Notes: generated by a model not told the origin, from the sequence alone. A stretch of DNA of 64,000 nt from Rhodococcus qingshengii JCM 15477 (GCF_023221595.1 NZ_CP096563.1:4459001-4523000); one strand, 5' to 3'. Counted from the first letter of the stretch, positions 19,443 through 28,950 are shown. Made by a program: numbers and translations.

Positions 19443-20327
19443 TCAGCTGTGCAGCCCGTCGAACAGATCGCGCTCGCGGCCGTCCTCACCCACCGGACCG
19501 AGCGCGCCGGCGGCCAATACGAAATGCTCGACCGTCAGGATCGGTTGGACCACGTTGTTCGACAATGCGAACTCGGCTCGGCTCGGGGCTACCGTCACCT
19601 GAGTGGCGTGGGCGCTCAATGCCCTCGCCTTCGCATCGATGACGCCTCGAACGTCGATTGCCGTCGTCACGTCTGTGTCCTCGACGCTCGGCAATTCCCC
19701 GGGCTCGGGCAGACGCCAGTTCTCCGGGAACTCGGAAATCGCCGCGATGCCGCGTTCGAGTCCGCTGCGCTCGGTCACGGTCCAGTAGAACTTCGGAGTC
19801 GACCACGGCTCGCCGGTCTCGGGATACGCGGTCGTTCCTGCAGCTTCGACGGCCGCTGTCGTGATCGCGTGCGCCTGGATGTGGTCCGGGTGCCCGTAGC
19901 CGCCGTTGGGGTCGTACGTGATCACGACGTGCGGCCGAATCTCACGAATGACGGCGACCACCGCGCCGACTGCTTCGTCGAGTCGAGCATTGACAAAAGC
20001 ACGGGGATTGGCGGCCGAAGGTGTGCCGATCATTCCGGAGTCGCGATACCGACCGGCATCGGCGAGGAAGCGAGGAGCGGCACTGCCCAAAGCCGACAAA
20101 GCAGCGCTCAGTTCCGCGATCCGGTAGCCACCGAGTTGATCGGCCTCGGAAGCCACGAGCCCGGCCCACGCATCACCGATCACTTCGCCTTCCTCCCCCA
20201 ACGTGCAGGTGAGGACTGTGACCTCGACGCCTTCGGACGCGTATCGCGCGATGGTGCCACCGGTGGTGATCGTTTCGTCGTCCGGATGTGCGTGCACCAA
20301 CAGAAGTCGCTTCGCCGACGCGGTCAC
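19443..20327 (-). CDS. mshB: GlcNAc-Ins deacetylase of mycothiol synthesis
   Basis: A 294-residue zinc deacetylase of the LmbE/PIG-L family that makes GlcN-Ins, the second committed intermediate of mycothiol. The zinc motif AHPDDE is near the N-terminus ([17 protein letters not shown]), and [11 protein letters not shown] supplies the third ligand. The start is GTG at 20327 with GGGTGGAA upstream; the longer frame to 20468 is discounted. The GTG overlaps the stop of the upstream lipoprotein gene (GTGA), so the two are coupled. Confidence 0.93.
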   Translation of the reverse strand: MTASAKRLLLVHAHPDDETITTGGTIARYASEGVEVTVLTCTLGEEGEVIGDAWAGLVASEADQLGGYRIAELSAALSALGSAAPRFLADAGRYRDSGMIGTPSAANPRAFVNARLDEAVGAVVAVIREIRPHVVITYDPNGGYGHPDHIQAHAITTAAVEAAGTTAYPETGEPWSTPKFYWTVTERSGLERGIAAISEFPENWRLPEPGELPSVEDTDVTTAIDVRGVIDAKARALSAHATQVTVAPSRAEFALSNNVVQPILTVEHFVLAAGALGPVGEDGRERDLFDGLHS

Positions 20328-22108
20328 TTTTCCACCCTCACCCAGTCCGTAGCGTTTCCGAATATCCCCACCTGCACCGGCCCGTCGAGGACCACGCCCT
20401 CGACTCCGGTCCCGACCGCGACCAGCGCTCGGCTCTGCACGATCGGCAAAACCGCCGCAAGATCCCACAGCTTGGGTTCCGCATCGGCGATCAACGACCC
20501 GAGATCCCCGATGCCACTGAGCGCTTCGTCGATCCGACCTTGCAACGCCGGATCACACAGCCCGGACAGGTTGCTCGGAGCCTCGACGCTTGTCGTTCGG
20601 ATGGGCTCCGGTGTCTGCGACGGCGTCGGTGCGGGCACTGCCGAACTTGTTGCCGGAGTGGAAGGTGCGCTCGGGCAACTGAACCGCGAGGCCAGCGAAG
20701 TGGCCGTGTCGGCGCCTGCCCGGCTCCAACCGACGATCATGTCGACGCGTCCTGTCGTCAGGTCCTCGCCGTAGAGTTCCTCCGGCGCCACCGATTCGAC
20801 GGTCGCCAGGATTCCCACGTCACGCAATTCGTCGGCAGCGGTGTTTGCCACGGCGATCGCGATGTCGTCGTTTTCGGGAGCGCCGATCAGCAGTGTCAAC
20901 TGGGCGCCGTCACGGACGATCGATCCGACTGTTCCAGTGCCCGTGACGATTCCGGTGGGCGGTGCCGTCAGGTAGCCGGCTGCGGTCAGCTCGCCCAGCG
21001 CCTGCTCCCTGGTCGGTTTCGGCGGCGCGGTGGGCGCATATCCCGGATCCGACGGAGCGAGAATCTGAGCTTTCACCGGGGCGGACGCCGATTCACTCCC
21101 TGCCGCCACCACGGCGAGCAGGTCCGGATCGAGCAGTCCCAGAACACCTTTACGCACCCGAACATCCGCGAAGTTCTTGCTTCGCCCGTTCACGTTGATG
21201 TCGAGAGTGCGCGGAACGTAGGAGAACGCCGTCCTGACACCCGGGATTGCAGACAGCTGAATATCCGTGGCACTACCCGAATGAACCTGCGCCACTTGGG
21301 CATCGTCGGTACGCAGCGCATCCGCCAACTGTGCAGCCGTTCCTCCGCGTCGCAGAACTATCTGATCCGGGTCTGAAGGCTTGCCCCAGAATCGGTCGTT
21401 GCGTTCGAGCACGATTTCGTCCCGGCCGCGGTCGACCGAGCGCACGTGAAAGTGGGCTCCCGACACCGGAATCCCCTCACTCAGGCCGGTGCTGAAACCG
21501 CCGGGAGTGTCCTTGATCAGGTGGGACGGAAGAATATCGGTGAACAACTCTCGCCATGCCGGATACGGCGCACGCATCACGACGTTGACCGTTTTGCCGC
21601 CGCCGGACGAGTTCACGTCGTCGATCATCTGATAGCCCGCGGGATTGACCACACCGGGAACCGAGATCATCTGCTGCCACAGGTAGCGAAAGTCTTCTGC
21701 CGCAATGGGAGCGCCGTCCGACCATTGGGCTTCGTTGCGCAGTTGGTAGCGAATCGTGAACGGGGCCTCCGACGTCACTTCAGCGGAAACGAGGAAAGAA
21801 TCGTCGATCGCCCACTCCGTCGCGCCAGGTTGTGTGGGCGAATTGATCGGGCGAAACGCACTGGGCAGTACGAGGTTGCCGACTGCGGAGTTGACCGGCG
21901 ACTGATCCGCGAGCAGGTGCGGGTTGAATCCGCCTCCCACCTCGTCGATTGCCACAGTGACCTGCTTCATCGCCGGAACGACCGGAGTCGGTGTGGGCTT
22001 GACGGTTTCGGTGCTCTCGACCGGAGGCGGCGGATCGGCTGTACATGCAGTCAGTGACAACGCCGTCACTGCCACTGCCAACGCCAGGTAGCGACGTCCT
22101 GAGGCCAC
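20324..22108 (-). CDS. lpqW: LpqW-like lipoprotein, ABC substrate-binding family
   Basis: A 594-residue secreted lipoprotein with a signal peptide ending in the lipobox LTAC ([16 protein letters not shown]). The body is a peptide/nickel-type (SBP_bac_5) binding protein, visible in the [22 protein letters not shown] segment. In mycobacteria LpqW regulates flux to PIM/LAM synthesis rather than transport, and the position next to mshB and typA is the same. GTG at 22108 has GGAAGGA 7 bp upstream. A Pro/Ser/Thr-rich linker ([19 protein letters not shown]) interrupts the second half. Confidence 0.85.
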   Translation of the reverse strand: MASGRRYLALAVAVTALSLTACTADPPPPVESTETVKPTPTPVVPAMKQVTVAIDEVGGGFNPHLLADQSPVNSAVGNLVLPSAFRPINSPTQPGATEWAIDDSFLVSAEVTSEAPFTIRYQLRNEAQWSDGAPIAAEDFRYLWQQMISVPGVVNPAGYQMIDDVNSSGGGKTVNVVMRAPYPAWRELFTDILPSHLIKDTPGGFSTGLSEGIPVSGAHFHVRSVDRGRDEIVLERNDRFWGKPSDPDQIVLRRGGTAAQLADALRTDDAQVAQVHSGSATDIQLSAIPGVRTAFSYVPRTLDINVNGRSKNFADVRVRKGVLGLLDPDLLAVVAAGSESASAPVKAQILAPSDPGYAPTAPPKPTREQALGELTAAGYLTAPPTGIVTGTGTVGSIVRDGAQLTLLIGAPENDDIAIAVANTAADELRDVGILATVESVAPEELYGEDLTTGRVDMIVGWSRAGADTATSLASRFSCPSAPSTPATSSAVPAPTPSQTPEPIRTTSVEAPSNLSGLCDPALQGRIDEALSGIGDLGSLIADAEPKLWDLAAVLPIVQSRALVAVGTGVEGVVLDGPVQVGIFGNATDWVRVEK

Positions 22109-22259
22109 AGACAATTCCTTCCGTACGGGGCCGCGTCGCCCCTTTGCACTCGATTCCCTGGCAGATCTTTCGCCTGGAAACCATGAAGGCGAATGTACCT
22201 TTCCGCCGAAAACTCGGCTGAAAGGCACATCCGCCTGTCAGGTTGTAACCGACGAAAGA

Positions 22260-24167
22260 CTACAGAGCAGCCTTGTCGCGTGCCTTGCTACGTGAACGCT
22301 CGCGAGCGCGCTCGGTTGCGTTGAGGTGCACCTTGCGGACGCGGACGTCCTCCGGGGTGACCTCGACGCACTCGTCGCTGGAGCAGAACTCCATCGCTGC
22401 TTCGAGTTCGAGCTTGATCGGCTTTGCGAGGGTCTCCATCACGTCTGCGGACGACTGACGCATGTTGGTCAGCTTCTTCTCGCGGGTGACGTTGATGTCG
22501 AGGTCTTCCTGACGCGGGTTGATACCGACGACGTGTCCCTCGTAGGTGTCTGCGCCGGGCTCGACGAAGAAGGTTCCACGGTCGGCCAACTGGATCATGG
22601 CGAACGGCGTCACCGTGCCGGAGCGGTCCGAGACGAGCGAGCCGGTGTGGCGCGCACGGATCTCGCCGGCCCACGGGCCGTATCCGTCGAACACGGCGTT
22701 GGCGATACCGGTTCCGCGGGTTTCCGTGAGGAAGTCCGTACGGAAGCCGATGAGGCCACGCGAAGGAACGATGAACTCCATGCGAACCCAGCCTGCGCCG
22801 TGGTTCGACATCTGGACCATCTTGCCCTTGCGGTTGGCCAGGAGCTGCGTGATGGCGCCGAGGTACTCCTCGGGGCTGTCGATGGTCAGCTCTTCGAAAG
22901 GCTCGTGAACCTTGCCGTCGACGAGCTGCGTGACAACCTGCGGCTTACCGACGGTGAGTTCGAAGCCTTCACGACGCATCTGCTCGACGAGGATGGCGAG
23001 CGCGAGCTCTCCACGACCCTGGACCTCCCACGCATCGGGGCGACCGATGTCGAGGACCTTGAGCGAGACGTTACCGACGAGCTCCTGGTCCAGGCGGGAC
23101 TTGACCATGCGTGCAGTCAGCTTGTGACCCTTGACGCGACCGACGAGCGGTGACGTGTTGGTGCCGATCGTGACCGAGATTGCCGGCTGGTCGACGGTGA
23201 TGCGGGGCAGTGCGACCGGGTTCTCCAGATCAGCGAGGGTGTCGCCGATCATGATGTCCGGGAATCCTGCGACGGCGCAGATGTCACCGGCGACGGCGAC
23301 CTCACCGGGAACGCGCTCGACACCGATGGTCGTGAGGAGTTCGGTGATCTTGGTCTTCGTGACGACGGGCTCGCCGTCGACCTCGCGGCACCAGGACACG
23401 GTCTGGCCCTTGCGCAGCTCGCCGTTGTGGATGCGAACGAGTGCGAGGCGACCGAGGAATGCGGATGCGTCGAGGTTGGTGACGTGAGCCTGCAGCGGTG
23501 CGTCGACCGAGCCCTTCGGCGCGGGGACGTACTCCATCAGCACCTGGAAGAGCGCGGTGAGGTCCTCGGCGTCGGGAGCCTTGCCGTTCTCGGGCTGCAC
23601 GGTCGATGCCTTGCCTTCGCGACCGGACGCGTAGAGGACGGGAAGTTCGAGTGCGAGCTCAGCGGCTTCGGCGGCCTCGTCGGAAAGGTCCGATGCGAGG
23701 TCGAGGAGCAGGTCCTGAGCCTCGGTGACAACCTCTTCGATGCGGGCGTCGGGGCGGTCCGTCTTGTTGACGACCAGGATGACGGGCAGCGAAGCGGCGA
23801 GTGCCTTGCGCAGCACGAAACGCGTCTGCGGCAGGGGTCCCTCGGAAGCATCGACGAGCAGGACGACGCCGTCGACCATGGACAGGCCGCGCTCGACCTC
23901 GCCACCGAAGTCGGCGTGGCCGGGGGTGTCGATGACGTTGATGACGGTGATGGAACCGTCTTCGTTGACCTTATGTACTGCGGTGTTCTTCGCGAGAATG
24001 GTGATGCCCTTCTCGCGTTCGAGGTCGCCGGAGTCCATAACGCGATCGACCAGCTCGGCGCGCTCCTCGAACGCGCCGGACTGACGAAGCATGGCGTCGA
24101 CGAGGGTGGTCTTGCCGTGGTCGACGTGTGCGACGATGGCAACGTTACGGAAGCTGGTGATGGTCAC
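22260..24167 (-). CDS. typA: Ribosome-associated GTPase TypA/BipA
   Basis: A 635-residue translational GTPase that binds the 70S ribosome and helps assembly and stress adaptation. G1 is AHVDHGKT near residue 14; G3 DTPGHADFGGEVER and G4 NKTDRPDARIEEV are intact, and the C-terminal BipA domain ends in a Lys/Arg-rich tail. The start is GTG at 24167, giving VTITSFRNVAIVAHVDHG; the frame open to 24242 lacks a better site. Transcribed alone, divergent from the small basic protein gene. Confidence 0.95.
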   Translation of the reverse strand: MTITSFRNVAIVAHVDHGKTTLVDAMLRQSGAFEERAELVDRVMDSGDLEREKGITILAKNTAVHKVNEDGSITVINVIDTPGHADFGGEVERGLSMVDGVVLLVDASEGPLPQTRFVLRKALAASLPVILVVNKTDRPDARIEEVVTEAQDLLLDLASDLSDEAAEAAELALELPVLYASGREGKASTVQPENGKAPDAEDLTALFQVLMEYVPAPKGSVDAPLQAHVTNLDASAFLGRLALVRIHNGELRKGQTVSWCREVDGEPVVTKTKITELLTTIGVERVPGEVAVAGDICAVAGFPDIMIGDTLADLENPVALPRITVDQPAISVTIGTNTSPLVGRVKGHKLTARMVKSRLDQELVGNVSLKVLDIGRPDAWEVQGRGELALAILVEQMRREGFELTVGKPQVVTQLVDGKVHEPFEELTIDSPEEYLGAITQLLANRKGKMVQMSNHGAGWVRMEFIVPSRGLIGFRTDFLTETRGTGIANAVFDGYGPWAGEIRARHTGSLVSDRSGTVTPFAMIQLADRGTFFVEPGADTYEGHVVGINPRQEDLDINVTREKKLTNMRQSSADVMETLAKPIKLELEAAMEFCSSDECVEVTPEDVRVRKVHLNATERARERSRSKARDKAAL

Positions 24168-24491
24168 GCGATGGCTCTCCTGGCTGAGTTGATTCGGCCA
24201 CGCGAAAGTCAAGTCGCACGGCTCTTCTGGTGGCCGCTGCACGAGTGTGTGATCCGAATCAGGGCACGAATCGCCTGAGAAGGCACCGCGGCCTAGTAAA
24301 TACTACTCGCTCCGGGCTGATACTCCTGCATTGTGCGGCCTCTATCACCGCCCCCACCAGCGAATGGTGATCTGCACCACGCCGATGCGCGTAGGATTAC
24401 GACCTGGAGAAACAGGTCATTTAAGGGTACGCTAACCTCGTTCCAAGAGCGGGCTCTCCGCCGTAGTGAAACAGGAAAGCCGCAGCGTCAC
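24168..24491. other. Divergent intergenic region
   Basis: About 320 bp between typA and the 58-residue protein, which are transcribed away from each other. It must hold both promoters. I see no RNA gene, long inverted repeat or credible ORF here. Confidence 0.5.
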
Positions 24492-24668
24492 ATGGGAAAA
24501 GTCAAGGCAAGCAAGGTCTCGCAGCTCAAGCCGAAGAAGAAGTGCTGCCGCAAGAAGACGCGGTGCATCAAGTGTCCCGTCGTCATCATGCGGATGAAGA
24601 AGCTCGAGAACGAGGGCGCATCCAAGAAGGAACTGAAAGCGGGTCTCAAGAAGGCTCGTGCGGCGTAA
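24492..24668 (+). CDS. Small Lys-rich protein with Cys cluster
   Basis: A 58-residue, highly basic protein (MGKVKASKVSQLKPKKK...) with a CC-x5-C-x2-C cluster (CCRKKTRCIKC) that could bind zinc. Composition and size suggest a nucleic-acid or ribosome-binding protein; I recall similar short proteins in other actinobacteria but no assigned role. ATG at 24492 is chosen because the sequence upstream in the same frame is compositionally unlike a protein. Its last 23 bp overlap the convergent mutT2 gene. Confidence 0.78.
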   Translation: MGKVKASKVSQLKPKKKCCRKKTRCIKCPVVIMRMKKLENEGASKKELKAGLKKARAA

Positions 24669-25071
24669 GCGCGCTCAATTCCGCGAGTAACTCGGGGATC
24701 CAGGCTCGATCGTTGTCCACCAGATCCATCGACAACAGTTCTTCGGCGTCGACCCATGTCAATTGAGCATGGTCGAGCGCGACCGGTTCTCCCGACACCA
24801 ACTCCGCCCGGTAGGCCCGCAGGACCAACCCAGGCGACAGTGGCACGTCGACGCCGATTCTTGCGCCGCATCTCACCTCGACCGCCAGTTCCTCGAGCAG
24901 CTCCCGCGCCAACGCGTTCTGTGGCGATTCGAATTCTTCGACCTTCCCGCCCGGCAGCTCCCAACGACCGGCCAAAGCCGGCGGACTCGTCCGCTGCGCG
25001 AGGAGCAGCCTTCCCTCGCGGAAGATCGCACCGGCGACAACTTCCCGATCCCTTGCAGGTGCATCACTCAT
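24646..25071 (-). CDS. mutT2: MutT-type NUDIX hydrolase
   Basis: A 141-residue nucleotide-pool sanitising enzyme that probably hydrolyses 8-oxo-dGTP or related nucleotides. The NUDIX box G-x5-E-x7-RE-x2-EE is intact (GGKVEEFESPQNALARELLEEL, residues about 40-60). ATG at 25071 gives MSDAPARDREVVAGAI; the longer frame to 25206 overlaps the divergent dehydratase gene. Position matches M. tuberculosis mutT2 (Rv1160). Confidence 0.88.
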   Translation of the reverse strand: MSDAPARDREVVAGAIFREGRLLLAQRTSPPALAGRWELPGGKVEEFESPQNALARELLEELAVEVRCGARIGVDVPLSPGLVLRAYRAELVSGEPVALDHAQLTWVDAEELLSMDLVDNDRAWIPELLAELSALTPHEPS

Positions 25072-25087
25072 CGCACCATGATGGAGT

Positions 25088-25390
25088 ATGGCCACTTTGT
25101 TGTCCGACTCCGCGATCCAAAACGCTCTCGACGAACTGCCCGCCTGGCAACTGTCGCCAGGGTCGATCACTCGCACGGTCGACTCCGCGACATTCCCGGA
25201 CGCCATCGCGCTTCTTCAACGCATCGCGGCAGTCGCCGAGGCCGCGGATCATCATCCCGACATCGACGTTCGCTGGCGAAAGGTCACGTACACGCTTTCG
25301 ACACACTCGGCGGGCGGTCTCACGGAACTGGACTTCGACCTTGCCCGTCGAATTGACGTACTCGTCGACGATTCGGTCCGTTTCGACTGA
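25088..25390 (+). CDS. 4a-hydroxytetrahydrobiopterin dehydratase (PCD)
   Basis: A 100-residue pterin-4a-carbinolamine dehydratase. The signature E-A-A-D-H-H-P-D-I with a later W (EAADHHPDIDVRWRKV) carries the paired histidines of the active site. It would recycle a pterin cofactor after an aromatic hydroxylase or act in molybdopterin or folate metabolism. It starts 16 bp from the divergent mutT2 start, the same neighbour pair as in M. tuberculosis. Confidence 0.9.
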   Translation: MATLLSDSAIQNALDELPAWQLSPGSITRTVDSATFPDAIALLQRIAAVAEAADHHPDIDVRWRKVTYTLSTHSAGGLTELDFDLARRIDVLVDDSVRFD

Positions 25391-25479
25391 TCTTCGAGTG
25401 AACAAACCTCGCAATCTGACGTAACAGTTGCATCAACTTTCACATAGATCACTTCAGTCACAGGTATGGTCGCCGTAAA

Positions 25480-25643
25480 TCACGATCGAGGCCGGTCATG
25501 CCATAGACTCCCCCCGGTGCGTAGCTGCTCAGCAACTGAACAGCTGTACAACCCGGGGGCTCTGTACATAGAGTGACCCCTCGAGCCGTCAAACGCGGAG
25601 CTCGCCTAGGCGCCCGCGCGGTATGACTAAGGATGGGGAAACA
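25480..25643 (+). promoter_or_regulatory. Possible structured leader of the secreted-protein gene
   Basis: The leader contains several complementary pairs: CCCCCGG (about 25510) with CCGGGGG (about 25555), AGCTG with CAGCT, and a GC-rich stem close to the gene, ending in GGATGGGGAAACA before the GTG at 25644. The layout suggests a folded 5' UTR and possibly a riboswitch. I could not match it firmly to a known class. Confidence 0.3.
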
Positions 25644-26405
25644 GTGCTTCGAACCCGAGGTATGCGAAAGGCGTTCACCGCCGTCGCTATTGCCGCAGTA
25701 GCAGGACTGGCATTGCCGGCACAGGCAATGGCCGATCCGGCAGCACCGCCCGCACCCGAAAGTGTGCCGATCGAGTTCCTCGCATCGTTTGCGCCCGCCA
25801 TCATCGGCGCCGCCGCAGGTCCGGCCGATGTTGCAGGCGGACCGCAGCAAGCGTTGCTCGACCAGGCTCGCGCGATCCTGAACTCCCCCGGCATTCCGCC
25901 CGAGATCAAGGCCACCCTCGAGAAGGTCATCACCTTCCTCGACGGCAGCGGCGGCGGCGGACCGGCGATCCCGGACGAGAACGCCCCCGTCATCGCGCAG
26001 TTCCTCTACCCGACGCTTGGCAAGGGCTGCATCTCGGCCACCGCCGATTCGGTCGGAACTGCACTTGCCGTTCCCGGCCCGGCTCACCTGCCTCCTCCCG
26101 GTCCCGCTGCCGGTCAGGCCGGATTCGTCTTCACCGCTCTCGGTACGGCTCCCGCCGTCGACGACCAGCCGGTGCCGATGACCGTCACCTGGGTCAACAT
26201 CGACAACCAGCGCAGCGCCACCCAGAACTTGACCAACGCCGCACGCATCAACCCGGACGGCCCAGCCACTCTGTCGGCTATCGCCGATACCGGCCCCGGA
26301 CGCGTTCTCTCGGTGATCAGCGGTTCGCTGACCACCCAGCCGGAAGGCGCAGATCGCATCACCTGCAGCTTCCTTCCGACCGTGGGCATGTTCGCGGTAG
26401 CTTGA
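25644..26405 (+). CDS. Secreted Ala/Pro-rich protein, Rv1157c-like
   Basis: A 253-residue exported protein. A signal peptide (MRKAFTAVAIAAVAGLALPAQA) ends near residue 28 in AMA-DP. The mature part is Ala/Pro-rich and has two cysteines (KGCISAT and ITCSFLP) that could form a disulfide. GTG at 25644 has GGGG 5-8 bp upstream. Location beside the PCD gene matches M. tuberculosis Rv1157c. Function unknown; the long leader suggests post-transcriptional control. A strong terminator follows. Confidence 0.75.
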   Translation: MLRTRGMRKAFTAVAIAAVAGLALPAQAMADPAAPPAPESVPIEFLASFAPAIIGAAAGPADVAGGPQQALLDQARAILNSPGIPPEIKATLEKVITFLDGSGGGGPAIPDENAPVIAQFLYPTLGKGCISATADSVGTALAVPGPAHLPPPGPAAGQAGFVFTALGTAPAVDDQPVPMTVTWVNIDNQRSATQNLTNAARINPDGPATLSAIADTGPGRVLSVISGSLTTQPEGADRITCSFLPTVGMFAVA

Positions 26406-26418
26406 TCGAAGTCTTGTG

Positions 26419-26452
26419 AAAGGGACCCACCGAATTTCGGTGGGTCCCTTTT
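26419..26452 (+). terminator. Intrinsic terminator
   Basis: A 15-bp perfect stem, AAAGGGACCCACCGA with TCGGTGGGTCCCTTT, 3-base loop, ending in TTTT. It lies 14 bp after the stop of the secreted-protein gene. Confidence 0.92.
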
Positions 26453-26498
26453 GCATCTCCGATCACCGTGATAGACCCGATAGATGGGACATCTACGA

Positions 26499-26882
26499 GT
26501 GGACATCACGCACGGTCGTCCAGAGAAGAAATCCGGCCCAGACCAGTCGATACGGTCACACAAGTCGACGCGATCGATACTGTCCATCCGATCCGAGGGG
26601 TCCATTCTCTCGATCGGATCGGCGTACTCGATCCTGTCGATCGGTAGCGTCGGCTCTTTTCTTTCGATCGGAAGCATCGGGTCTACGGCGTCGGTCCTGA
26701 GTTCGGGCTCGTTCGCCAGTCTCGGGTCCGCGCTGTCCGGTCTCTCACGTTGGTCACTGCTCTCCTGGCGTGGAAATCATGCAGCCCCCGAAGAGCACCC
26801 GAAACTTGTTGTCATTGCGCCGGAATCGGATTCGAGCGATCCGGACCGCTCACTACGATCCGTCTCGCACTCTCAGACCTGA
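26499..26882 (+). CDS. Ser-every-third-residue repeat protein
   Basis: A 127-residue protein with a polar start (VDITHGRPEKKSGPDQS) and then about 60 residues in which serine recurs every third position, in 9-residue units such as SILSIGSAY, SILSIGSVG, SFLSIGSIG, SFASLGSAL. The end is acidic (VVIAPESDSSDPD). The pattern suggests a beta-solenoid with a serine ladder. The DNA repeats are degenerate at third positions, so selection seems to act on protein. GTG at 26499 has GGGA upstream; ATG at 26484 is the alternative. It is convergent with marR (10-bp overlap). Family not recognised. Confidence 0.6.
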   Translation: MDITHGRPEKKSGPDQSIRSHKSTRSILSIRSEGSILSIGSAYSILSIGSVGSFLSIGSIGSTASVLSSGSFASLGSALSGLSRWSLLSWRGNHAAPEEHPKLVVIAPESDSSDPDRSLRSVSHSQT

Positions 26883-27337
26883 TTCGGTCGCGGCCATTCG
26901 CGGCCTTCCAGCGCTTCGACCGAGGTATTGAATTGCCGCAGTAGGTCACCGAGCGCGAGACGCTGCTCCGGCGTCCACTCCCGGAGAACCTTTTCGACAC
27001 CGGCCGTCGAATGTTCGCGATCAGCACGAAGTTTCGACAGCCCCTGCGCCGTCGGCCGGACCTTTCGCGCGAGCCCTCCGTCCGGATCCTCCACTCGCTC
27101 CACCAAGCCCTGACGCCTCAGCGCGCCGATCTGCCGGTTGATGGTGGAGATGTCGAGCGAGAAAGCGCAGGAGAGCTCCTTGAGGCTCATGGGATGTTGC
27201 AATTCCAGTCGACCGAGCAGTAGATACGCCGACCGGTCCAGATGAAGTTCGGCCCGTTGTGCGAGCGCGTGGTAACGCGAGAGCAGAGTCAACTCGTACT
27301 CGATATTCACCAGATCAGGGTCCCGGTCCATCCTCAT
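26873..27337 (-). CDS. MarR-family transcriptional regulator
   Basis: A 154-residue winged-helix dimer. The recognition part is MSLKELSCAFSLDISTINRQI followed by GALRRQGLVERVEDPDGG (wing), with helical dimerisation ends. ATG at 27337 is used; 27331 is equally possible, and the frame to 27418 runs into the divergent promoter. It faces the MFS transporter gene across an 80-bp region with a perfect inverted repeat, the usual arrangement for a ligand-responsive repressor of a drug exporter. Confidence 0.88.
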   Translation of the reverse strand: MRMDRDPDLVNIEYELTLLSRYHALAQRAELHLDRSAYLLLGRLELQHPMSLKELSCAFSLDISTINRQIGALRRQGLVERVEDPDGGLARKVRPTAQGLSKLRADREHSTAGVEKVLREWTPEQRLALGDLLRQFNTSVEALEGREWPRPNQV

Positions 27338-27347
27338 ATTGTGCAGA

Positions 27348-27364
27348 CTACACACGATGTGTAG
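27348..27364. promoter_or_regulatory. MarR operator candidate
   Basis: CTACACA-CGA-TGTGTAG, a perfect 7-bp inverted repeat with a 3-bp spacer, 11 bp upstream of the marR start and 53 bp upstream of the MFS start. Size and symmetry suit a MarR dimer. Confidence 0.72.
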
Positions 27365-27416
27365 CGTGCACACTGGGGCGAACGCACCAATCAGAACACG
27401 CCATGGCGGGAGCCGC

Positions 27417-28847
27417 ATGTCCGTTCACGCAGGGTCGTCCAATGTCGACGAGAAAATCCCCGACACGAACTACGCATCCTCGGGTCCAGTGCTCACCGTT
27501 CTAGGACTGTGCGGAATCGTCGTCGCCTTGATGCAGACGCTGGTAGTCCCCATCATTCCGCAATTGCCGCACCTGTTGAACTCCACTCCCGCCGACACCT
27601 CGTGGGCGGTCACCGCAACACTCCTCGCCGCCGCGGTGATCACGCCGATCAGCGGGCGCCTCGGCGACATGTTCGGCAAGAAACGAATGCTGCTGGTCAG
27701 TCTCGCGATGGTCGTTCTGGGCTCGGCCATCTGCGCGATCGCACCATCACTGATCGTGCTCGTTGTCGGCCGTGCACTTCAAGGAGCATCGGTCGGGGCA
27801 ATTCCATTGGGCATAGCCATCATTCGTGACGTTCTTCCACCGAAGAAAGTGGCCGGCGCGATGGCGGTCATGAGCGCCACCCTCGGCGTCGGCGGTGCGA
27901 TCGGACTGCCGATCGCCGCGGTGATCGCCCAGAATGCCAACTGGCACTTCCTCTTCGTCACATCGGCAGCGTTCGGGCTGATCTGCATCGCACTGGTTGC
28001 GTTCGTCATTCCCGAATCGACCGTACGACGCCCGGGACGTTTCGACTTCGTCGGTGCGCTCGGCCTCACCGTTGGTCTGATCACCCTGTTACTCCCCATC
28101 ACCAAGGGCGGAACCTGGGGATGGAGCGACGCGAAAACCCTGGGGCTCCTTGCGGTTTCCGCGCTCAGCTTCCTGATGTGGGGATGGTGGGAACTTCGAC
28201 GCAACGCACCGCTGGTGGACCTCCGCGTATCGGCCCGGCCGCAAGTTCTCTTCACCAACTTCGCGTCGATCGCCGTCGGTTTTGCCATGTACGGCAATTC
28301 TCTGACGCTCCCCCAACTGCTCATGGCACCGACGTCCACCGGTTACGGACTCGGACTGTCCATGGTTGCAGCGGGACTCGCACTGGCCCCCGGCGGACTC
28401 GTCATGATGGCGCTCTCGCCCGTCTCCGCTCGAATTTCGGCGTGGCGTGGCCCACGAATCACGCTGATGCTCGGCGCCCTCGTCATCGGATTGGGTTACG
28501 CCTTCGCATATTTCACGGTGTCGAGCGTCTGGCAGGTCGCGGTGGCCGGAATGTTCATCGGAGCGGGCGTCGGGCTCTCGTACTCGGCCATGCCGGCCTT
28601 GATCATGGGCGCAGTCCCCATCACGGAATCTGCAGCCGCGAACGGACTGAACTCACTGATGCGATCGATCGGCACGTCGACGTCTGCCGCGATCGTGAGC
28701 GTCGTCCTGGCCGGAATGACCATCACCGTCGGCACCGCAGTGATCCCCTCGTTCGAGGCGTTTCGTGCCACGTTCCTGATCTCCATCGCCGCCGCCGTCG
28801 TGACGATGGTGTTCGCCGGGTTGATTCCCAAACAGAAAGTCTCGTAA
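27417..28847 (+). CDS. MFS efflux transporter, DHA2-like
   Basis: A 476-residue major facilitator with up to 14 hydrophobic segments, as in drug:H+ antiporter family 2. Motif A is GRLGDMFGKKRML between TM2 and TM3, and motif C-like glycines occur in SATLGVGGAIGLPI. Probably exports a toxic hydrophobic compound sensed by the divergent MarR protein. ATG at 27417 has GGGAG 5 bp upstream. Confidence 0.87.
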   Translation: MSVHAGSSNVDEKIPDTNYASSGPVLTVLGLCGIVVALMQTLVVPIIPQLPHLLNSTPADTSWAVTATLLAAAVITPISGRLGDMFGKKRMLLVSLAMVVLGSAICAIAPSLIVLVVGRALQGASVGAIPLGIAIIRDVLPPKKVAGAMAVMSATLGVGGAIGLPIAAVIAQNANWHFLFVTSAAFGLICIALVAFVIPESTVRRPGRFDFVGALGLTVGLITLLLPITKGGTWGWSDAKTLGLLAVSALSFLMWGWWELRRNAPLVDLRVSARPQVLFTNFASIAVGFAMYGNSLTLPQLLMAPTSTGYGLGLSMVAAGLALAPGGLVMMALSPVSARISAWRGPRITLMLGALVIGLGYAFAYFTVSSVWQVAVAGMFIGAGVGLSYSAMPALIMGAVPITESAAANGLNSLMRSIGTSTSAAIVSVVLAGMTITVGTAVIPSFEAFRATFLISIAAAVVTMVFAGLIPKQKVS

Positions 28848-28869
28848 GGGAATCAGCCCGGCGGAGGAC

Positions 28870-28950
28870 TCACTTCTCCGAAGAGCCTTCGATGCTGCCC
28901 GTCTGCAACTTCGACAGAAGTGTGTAGATGAAATTGATGATGATATCCAC
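28870..28950 (-). CDS. Very short hydrophobic peptide (26 residues)
   Basis: GTG at 28950 opens a 26-codon frame ending TGA at 28870-28872: VDIIINFIYTLLSKL then QTGSIEGSSEK. GAGAGGG precedes the start. A hydrophobic helix followed by the polar G-S-I-E-G-S-S tail closely parallels the end of the 30574-30684 product (GSVEGLSAE). Possibly a membrane or mycomembrane peptide. It is divergent from the SnoaL-like gene. Too short for a confident call alone; the shared tail is the main support. Confidence 0.5.
   Translation of the reverse strand: MDIIINFIYTLLSKLQTGSIEGSSEK

Noticed and set aside
26114..26677. Minus-strand frame with DRxDxxDR repeats opposite the Ser-repeat gene
   Set aside because: It crosses a strong terminator and the secreted-protein gene; the plus-strand frame fits the boundaries.
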